Source: Dyadobacter soli
GTDB taxonomy: Bacteria > Bacteroidota > Bacteroidia > Cytophagales > Spirosomataceae
Reading direction: 5' to 3'
Assembly (NCBI RefSeq): GCF_900101885.1
Contig: NZ_FNAN01000037.1
Location: forward strand, 1 to 36,721
DNA length: 36,721 nucleotides
The translations under genes and the position numbers were made by a program. Each line of letters opens with the position of its first letter. The first letter of the stretch is position 1. This document shows positions 32,673-36,721 of this stretch, piece by piece. Below the pieces are notes generated by a model, which was given only the letters and a program-made list of their open reading frames with translations, searched no databases and had not been told where the DNA came from.

Positions 32673-34010
32673 ATGAGAGTTTTCTCCGTTTCTGCCTTGC
32701 TGGTGCTATTTATGCTATCCCAACCAGCCTGGTCGCAGGACAAAAAGTACAGTATCGTGATCAAAGGCGGACATGTGATCGATCCGAAAAACAACATCGA
32801 CGCGGTGATGGATGTAGCGGTAGAAGGCACGCCGGGCGGTGAAGATGGAAAGATCGCCCTCGTTGCCAAAAACATCGATCCCGCATTGGCAGCGCAGGTT
32901 GTGGATGCCAAAGGGCTCTACGTCACACCCGGTATTATCGACATTCACGTACATTTTTTCTGGGGTACTGATCTCAAAGGCACCTACCGCAATGGCCCAA
33001 ACGGCCTTCCCGCCGACGGTTTCACTTTCCGCTCGGGCGTTACCACGGTGGTGGACGCGGGAAGTTCCGGCTGGAAAACGTTTGAGACATTCAAAAAACA
33101 AACCATTGACCTTTCCAAAACGCGCGTGCTGGCGTTCCTGAACATTGTAGGGGAAGGAATGGCCGGCGGCAAATTCGAGAACAGCCTCGACGAAATGGAC
33201 GCCAAAGCCACTGCTGAAATGGCTAAAAAATACCCTAATGACGTCGTAGGTGTAAAATTGGCGCATTTCGTTGGCCATGACTGGACGCCCACCGACCGCG
33301 CTTTGGAAGCCGGGACATTGGCGAATATCCCTATCATGGTCGATTTCGGCAGTGCGAATCCCGTTTTGCCTTTGGAAGAATTGTATCTCAAAAAATTCCG
33401 CAAAGGCGACATTTATACGCATTGCTTTGGCGGAAACAGCAATAATAGCGGCCGCGGTCGCGAATCGATCGTAGATGTTTCGACCAATAAAGTGAAGCCT
33501 TACACGATCGAGGCGCAGAAACGCGGAGTGATTTTCGATGTAGGCTTCGGCGGCGCCAGCTTCCTGCTCTCGCAAGGCCAGCCGGCGATCAAGCAGGGCT
33601 TTTATCCCAATTCCATCAGCACCGATTTGCACACAAGCAGTATGAATGGCGCGATGAAAGACATGAACAACATTATGTCGCTGTTTATGGCCATGGGTAT
33701 GGATTTCAAAAGTGTGATCAAAGCCAGTACCTGGAACCCCGCCCAGGAAATTCATCGCGAAGAGCTCGGTAACCTCTCCGTAGGCTCACCCGCCGACATC
33801 GCCATTCTGAACCTGCGCGACGGTAACTTCGGTTACTACGCCCGCGACGGCAAGATCACCGGCAAAAAGCGCATCGAAACCGAAGCGACAATCCGTGCCG
33901 GCAACATCGTGTATACGCTTAATGCGCGTGTGGAGCCCGTCAATCTGCCGCGCCCCGAACGTCCGGCCGGCGCGCAGGGACAACCGGCACAAGGCGCGAC
34001 GCCGCGATAG
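32673..34010 (+). CDS. Exported amidohydrolase/deacetylase-family metallohydrolase
   Basis: A 445-residue TIM-barrel metal-dependent hydrolase related to the EF0837/Atu3266 deacetylases and dihydroorotases. A signal peptide (MRVFSVSALLVLFMLSQPAWS) ends near residue 22, so it acts outside the cytosol. HVH at 92-94 binds the binuclear metal site, Lys195 (GVKLAHF) is in position for carbamylation, His250 (THCFGG) is the next ligand and Asp318 (STDLHTSS) the catalytic Asp. At the position where relatives carry a His ligand (M-V-H), this protein reads IMVDFG with Asp224. Cytoplasmic homologues pair with a SelA-like PLP enzyme, as here. The Pro/Gln-rich tail is low complexity. Likely an N-acyl amino-acid or amino-sugar acid deacetylase, substrate not assigned. 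Confidence 0.85.
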   Translation: MRVFSVSALLVLFMLSQPAWSQDKKYSIVIKGGHVIDPKNNIDAVMDVAVEGTPGGEDGKIALVAKNIDPALAAQVVDAKGLYVTPGIIDIHVHFFWGTDLKGTYRNGPNGLPADGFTFRSGVTTVVDAGSSGWKTFETFKKQTIDLSKTRVLAFLNIVGEGMAGGKFENSLDEMDAKATAEMAKKYPNDVVGVKLAHFVGHDWTPTDRALEAGTLANIPIMVDFGSANPVLPLEELYLKKFRKGDIYTHCFGGNSNNSGRGRESIVDVSTNKVKPYTIEAQKRGVIFDVGFGGASFLLSQGQPAIKQGFYPNSISTDLHTSSMNGAMKDMNNIMSLFMAMGMDFKSVIKASTWNPAQEIHREELGNLSVGSPADIAILNLRDGNFGYYARDGKITGKKRIETEATIRAGNIVYTLNARVEPVNLPRPERPAGAQGQPAQGATPR

Positions 34011-34084
34011 CGTGAAAGATATTTATTTCGAAAAAAGGGTATTCCGCAATATTTAATACATCTTTAAAATAATGGCTGATCATT

Positions 34085-34143
34085 TCTGACAACCCTGAAC
34101 AGCATTTGACAAATATCTGACAATGCCTGACAATGTCTGACCA
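34085..34143 (+). promoter_or_regulatory. Phased TGACAA repeat cluster upstream of the PLP-enzyme gene
   Basis: TGAC cores occur at 34087, 34107, 34118, 34128 and 34138 (TCTGACAA, TTTGACAA, TCTGACAA, CCTGACAA, TCTGACCA), so the gaps are 20, 11, 10 and 10 bases. The repeats therefore lie on one face of the DNA helix. They sit 54-112 bases before the start of the PLP-enzyme gene, where an activator would bind. Confidence 0.6.
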
Positions 34144-34196
34144 TTAATCCCGGCAACGCCTTTAACCATCCAAAACCCCCAAATACCTTAACACCA

Positions 34197-35873
34197 ATGA
34201 AACGCAGAGAACTTTTGAAAGATCTTTCCATGATCCCGCTCGCGGGTGGCGTTCTAAGCACGTCTGCCGCATTTGCCGAAAGCAGCAAACCAGCCTGGTT
34301 TCAGAAAGCCGCTGCGGCGGTGTCCGCGCCCGGGCCGTTGAAGGCCGGACCGCAAATCTATCAGTCGATCGGTGTGGAGCCGATCATCAATTGCCGGGGG
34401 ACATTTACCATTATCGGCGCGTCCATTGAGCTGCCCGAGGTTCGTCAGGCGATGGAGTATGCATGCCAGTATAATGTACAGATCGACGAGCTCGCATTCG
34501 GCGTGGGCCAGCGCCTTTCGGAAATCGTCGGCTCGGAATGGGGCATGGTGTCATCAGGCTGCGCTGCGGGTATGAACGAAGTTACTGCGGGCATTGTCGC
34601 CGGCGGTAACCCCGAAAAATTGATCCGCATTCCAAACTTGGAAGGGTTTGAAAAAACAGAGGTAATCATCCCCCGTTCCTCGCGCAACGTGTATGACCAC
34701 GCGATACGTAACGTAGGCGTGAAGATCATCACCGTCGAAACGATCGAAGAGCTGAAAAAAGCCATTACACCGCGCACGGCAATGATCTATATGATGCCGG
34801 GCGACGAACCATGGACCGTAAAAGCCGTTGCCGATATCGCCAAACCTGCCGGCGTACCATTGCTGGTAGACGCTGCGGCCGAGCGTTTAACGATTCCCAA
34901 CATTCACCTCCAGGCCGGAGCAAGCGTTGTAGCTTACAGCGGTGGTAAAGTAATCCGCGGGCCTCAATGCGCGGGTCTGATGCTCGGCAGCAAAGATGTG
35001 CTCATGTCGGCGTGGCAGGCCAGCGCGCCGCACCACGGGCCTTGCCGCAATAACAAAGTAGGTCGTGAAGAAATGATCGGAATGCTGGCTGCGGTAGAAG
35101 CATGGGCAACGCGCGACCATAAGGCTGAAATGAAAACATGGGTTTCGTGGCTGGATAATATTTCCAAGAAATTGAATGGCATTCCAAGCGCCAAACTTGA
35201 AATCAAAGAACCCGCAGAAGGTGCACTGGACAATGCTACACCGACATTGACTGTCACCTGGGATCCTACCAAACTCAATATTACCGGTCAGGAAGTTGCC
35301 GACGAGCTGCAAACCACCAAACCACGCGTTGCGGTGGGAACTGGTTACCGTAGAGGCCAGGCAGCCGCGCAATCCGGCCCTCCTACCACGTCGATCACCA
35401 TCGCAGCATACATGATGGGCCCGGGCAACGACAAGATCGTGGCCGAACGCGTGTATGAAATCCTTACCCGCAAGCGCAGCGCGCCAAAAGCCGAGACCGC
35501 CATGAAGGCTCCCGCTGCCGAGATCGCAGGCCGTTGGGATGTAGACATTGAATTTTACACCAGTACCAGCAAGCATACTTTCATCATCGAAAAGCAGGAC
35601 GGAAATTACCTGTACGGCACGCACAAAGGCGAATTCGCGACGCGCGAGCTGTTCGGCAATATCGATGACGACGAAGTGCGCTTCCAGAGCCGTTACAGCG
35701 TGCCCGGCGACAACCTGACGATGACATTCCATGGAAAGCTTTCGGGCGACACCATTACCGGCGAAATCGATATGGTGGAATATGTGAATGCGAAGTTCAC
35801 CGCCAAGAAAGCGACTTTCCCAAGCAACCGCCAGCGGATCAATATTCCTGCCGGACGTCCATTGTCGACCTAG
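34197..35873 (+). CDS. Tat-exported SelA-like PLP-dependent enzyme with an extra C-terminal domain
   Basis: A 558-residue fold-type I PLP enzyme resembling SelA and D-glucosaminate-6-phosphate ammonia-lyase (DgaE-like). The N-terminus MKRRELLKDLSMIPLAGG followed by AAFA fits a twin-arginine signal, which suits export of a folded cofactor-containing enzyme. GCAAGMNEVTAGI (121-133) is a cofactor-phosphate segment, LLVDAAAE (222-229) supplies Asp225, and VAYSGGKVIRGPQ (245-257) carries Lys251, expected to bind PLP. A further domain (about 442-540, IAGRWDVDIEFYTSTSKHTF to YVNAKFTAKKA) is beta-rich and lipocalin-like, and is not part of SelA. The gene follows the exported deacetylase by 186 bases. 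The two probably act in sequence on one N-acylated substrate. Confidence 0.82.
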   Translation: MKRRELLKDLSMIPLAGGVLSTSAAFAESSKPAWFQKAAAAVSAPGPLKAGPQIYQSIGVEPIINCRGTFTIIGASIELPEVRQAMEYACQYNVQIDELAFGVGQRLSEIVGSEWGMVSSGCAAGMNEVTAGIVAGGNPEKLIRIPNLEGFEKTEVIIPRSSRNVYDHAIRNVGVKIITVETIEELKKAITPRTAMIYMMPGDEPWTVKAVADIAKPAGVPLLVDAAAERLTIPNIHLQAGASVVAYSGGKVIRGPQCAGLMLGSKDVLMSAWQASAPHHGPCRNNKVGREEMIGMLAAVEAWATRDHKAEMKTWVSWLDNISKKLNGIPSAKLEIKEPAEGALDNATPTLTVTWDPTKLNITGQEVADELQTTKPRVAVGTGYRRGQAAAQSGPPTTSITIAAYMMGPGNDKIVAERVYEILTRKRSAPKAETAMKAPAAEIAGRWDVDIEFYTSTSKHTFIIEKQDGNYLYGTHKGEFATRELFGNIDDDEVRFQSRYSVPGDNLTMTFHGKLSGDTITGEIDMVEYVNAKFTAKKATFPSNRQRINIPAGRPLST

Positions 35874-35900
35874 ACGCCGATTTCACATAACGGTAATTAA

Positions 35901-35936
35901 CATAAAAAGCCTTGGATCGATGCCAGGGCTTTTATG
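35901..35936 (+). terminator. Probable rho-independent terminator after the PLP-enzyme gene
   Basis: CATAAAAAGCCTTGG and CCAGGGCTTTTATG pair around ATCGATG with one bulged A and one mismatch or wobble. The A/T-rich ends give a weak symmetric terminator about 28 bases after the stop at 35871-35873. Confidence 0.65.
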
Positions 35937-35970
35937 CTAATTACTAAATCTAAAATTTTTGATATTTCGG

Positions 35971-36081
35971 AGCCTTTTATCCTTCAAAGGCTGAACAGTC
36001 TGATCTGCCGGACGATAACCCGTTTTCGGGGCACGAAACTACGACCAAAATGCGCAAATACGAAGGTTTTTCTGCGCATTT
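35971..36081 (+). other. Run of three hairpins between the terminator and the tRNA
   Basis: AGCCTTT/AAAGGCT (35971-35992, eight-base loop), CCCG-TTTT-CGGG (36019-36030) and AAATGCGCA/TGCGCATTT (36048-36081, sixteen-base loop) follow one another in a region with no credible gene. They might form a small structured RNA or mark recombination sites. No T-tract or family match is seen. Confidence 0.3.
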
Positions 36082-36116
36082 CGCAATATTTTCTCAAAAA
36101 AATAGGGGCTCAACTG

Positions 36117-36146
36117 TTGCGTCGTATGATTTAAATACTACTTTTG
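36117..36146 (+). promoter_or_regulatory. Promoter of the tRNA-Leu gene
   Basis: TTG at 36117-36119 and TACTTTTG at 36139-36146 are 19 bases apart. The second box matches TAnnTTTG perfectly. The tRNA begins 13 bases downstream, at 36160, as expected for a tRNA promoter in this phylum. Confidence 0.75.
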
Positions 36147-36159
36147 CATCACGATTGAC

Positions 36160-36243
36160 GGCCAGGTGGTGGAATTGGTAGACACGCTACTTTGAGGGGG
36201 TAGTGCCCGTTCGGGTATAGGAGTTCGACTCTCCTTCTGGTCA
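36160..36243 (+). tRNA. tRNA-Leu (anticodon GAG)
   Basis: An 84-nt class II tRNA. The acceptor stem GGCCAGG pairs with TCTGGTC (two G-T wobbles), followed by discriminator A at 36243. The D-arm region reads TGGTGGAATTGGTAGACAC. The anticodon stem CTACT/GGTAG holds the loop TTGAGGG, whose anticodon is GAG (Leu, reading CUU/CUC). The variable arm is TGCCCG-TT-CGGGTA and the T-arm AGGAG/CTCCT with TTCGACT. CCA is not encoded and must be added later. Confidence 0.95.
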
Positions 36244-36248
36244 CATCG

Positions 36249-36284
36249 AAAAGTGCGTTTGGGATTATCCAACGCACTTTTTTT
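36249..36284 (+). terminator. Rho-independent terminator of the tRNA-Leu gene
   Basis: AAAAGTGCGTT (36249-36259) and AACGCACTTTT (36271-36281) form an 11-bp stem with an 11-base loop, followed by a T-tract to 36284. It lies five bases after the tRNA and ends its transcript. Confidence 0.9.
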
Positions 36285-36412
36285 ATGCCTTATGAGCTGT
36301 TGCACGCCACTCCCCCTGCGTTGAATGCTTTCATATGCTTCTCGCGAAAGCGCTACCGAATTGCCTCTTCTTTTACTATATTTACACAACGCGCTTAACC
36401 TAGACATTTTGT

Positions 36413-36447
36413 GGATCAAATCAAAAACTTGTGGAGCGCATAGGATT
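36413..36447. repeat. Left terminal inverted repeat of the right-hand ISAon1-like element
   Basis: GGATCAAATC...TAGGATT. It matches the reverse complement of 305-339 at 27 of 35 positions, with identical ends (GGATCAA, GGATT) and a shared TTGTGGAGC centre. It lies 48 bases before the first ORF of the element. Confidence 0.75.
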
Positions 36448-36494
36448 TTCTAGGTTTGTGTTTTTAATCAACCTAGTTCGTTTTGGAGAGTTTC

Positions 36495-36721
36495 TTGCCT
36501 ATTATCCAGTTTCTATTACCAGAGTTTATCCTTGAAAATTTTGAATTGACATCCATCGACCGTCAGGATGGAGTATTTCACGTGCATATAGATGAGAAGA
36601 ATGCGGATGAGAATGACCCGGAGAGGAAGAATTTGCTCTCCAAAGGGTTCTTTCCGATGATTACTGTTCAGGATTTTCCAATTCGGGGCCATAAGGTCTT
36701 CCTTCACATCAAACGCCGCAG
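36495..36721 (+). CDS. ISAon1-like transposase N-terminal-region protein, 5' fragment
   Basis: The frame is open from TTG 36495 to the window end. A GGAGAG ribosome binding site at 36485-36490 precedes this TTG by four bases; another in-frame TTG at 36483 is less likely. The protein starts LPIIQFLLPEFILENFEL, continues to GFFPMITVQDFPIRGHK and then VFLHIKRR, typical of the small N-terminal-region protein encoded upstream of ISAon1-type transposases in Bacteroidota. The rest is outside the window. The family name is from pattern recall. Confidence 0.75.
   Translation, partial: MPIIQFLLPEFILENFELTSIDRQDGVFHVHIDEKNADENDPERKNLLSKGFFPMITVQDFPIRGHKVFLHIKRR

Larger units (their letters stand above)
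36413..36721 (+). mobile_element. 5' part of a second ISAon1-like insertion sequence, cut by the window end
   Basis: The left terminal repeat (36413-36447) is followed by the first transposase-associated ORF, in the same orientation as the copy at the other end of the window. The element starts some 130 bases after the tRNA-Leu terminator, in non-coding DNA, so no gene appears broken here. The outer edge may begin at about 36407 (TTTTGTG). Confidence 0.8.

Noticed and set aside
32715..33755. 346-codon minus-strand ORF
   Set aside because: It is antisense to the deacetylase gene and has no recognisable domain.
34887..35732. 281-codon minus-strand ORF
   Set aside because: It is antisense to the PLP-enzyme gene; the PLP Lys and cofactor motifs are on the plus strand.
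35934..36134. 66-codon plus-strand ORF before the tRNA
   Set aside because: It begins in the terminator hairpin, has no clear ribosome binding site and spans the three-hairpin non-coding stretch.
36138..36419. 93-codon minus-strand ORF
   Set aside because: It runs antisense across the whole tRNA-Leu gene, its promoter edge and terminator, and the protein has no recognisable pattern.

Overview
The window reads as chromosome from a Bacteroidota bacterium of the Cytophagales, most like Dyadobacter or a close Spirosomaceae relative. The signs are a type IX secretion C-terminal sorting domain, Bacteroidota-type promoters (TTG/TTTG, a 17-23 base gap, then TAnnTTTG), secreted sulfatases and pectin-active esterases, DUF3095 and WG-repeat proteins, and ISAon1-like insertion sequences. 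The genus is an inference. GC content is moderate, and coding is dense with many convergent pairs only 3-15 bases apart.

Ends: both ends lie inside ISAon1-like insertion sequences in the same orientation. The left end is the 3' part of one copy and the right end the 5' part of another. The terminal inverted repeats (305-339 and 36413-36447) match at 27 of 35 positions. The left copy sits in the 3' end of a MutS-like ATPase gene, whose last codons are read from the IS terminus. The window may therefore be a contig broken at a repeated IS.

Layout: 0.3-3.6 kb holds the truncated MutS-like gene and a secreted esterase; 3.9-5.7 kb a secreted arylsulfatase; 5.7-7.7 kb a DHA2-type efflux pump divergent from an HxlR regulator; 7.7-10 kb a three-gene PepSY membrane operon that looks iron-related. 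Next come an almost C-free heptamer repeat (about 10.17-10.30 kb), a secreted serine hydrolase and an aldo/keto reductase closed by a strong bidirectional terminator. 13.3-15.7 kb is a five-gene ArsR-led operon (ArsR, SRPBCC, DoxX, DUF1801/YdeI, DUF4256) whose promoter lies inside an inverted repeat. 15.8-16.5 kb is a small ORF with an AbiEii-like nucleotidyltransferase.

16.5-23.8 kb is a polysaccharide-degradation neighbourhood: two secreted sulfatases in tandem, a CAP-domain protein, a pectin methylesterase fused to an acetylesterase-like alpha/beta hydrolase, and a PQQ-type sugar dehydrogenase. 24.0-26.6 kb holds a GbsR/MarR regulator with a 17-bp perfect palindrome and an apparently leaderless promoter, a DCC thiol-disulfide protein, a small membrane protein, a Crp/Fnr regulator and a cupin. 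26.6-30.6 kb has a cyclase-like DUF3095 protein, a WG-repeat protein, a possible Crp/Fnr relic, two small ORFs and a DHFR-like reductase. 30.6-32.4 kb is a type IX cargo protein.

32.7-35.9 kb is the most unusual locus: an exported metallo-deacetylase followed by a Tat-exported, SelA-like PLP enzyme with an extra C-terminal beta-rich domain. The two are separated by helically phased TGACAA repeats. A tRNA-Leu(GAG) with clear promoter and terminator precedes the right-hand IS.
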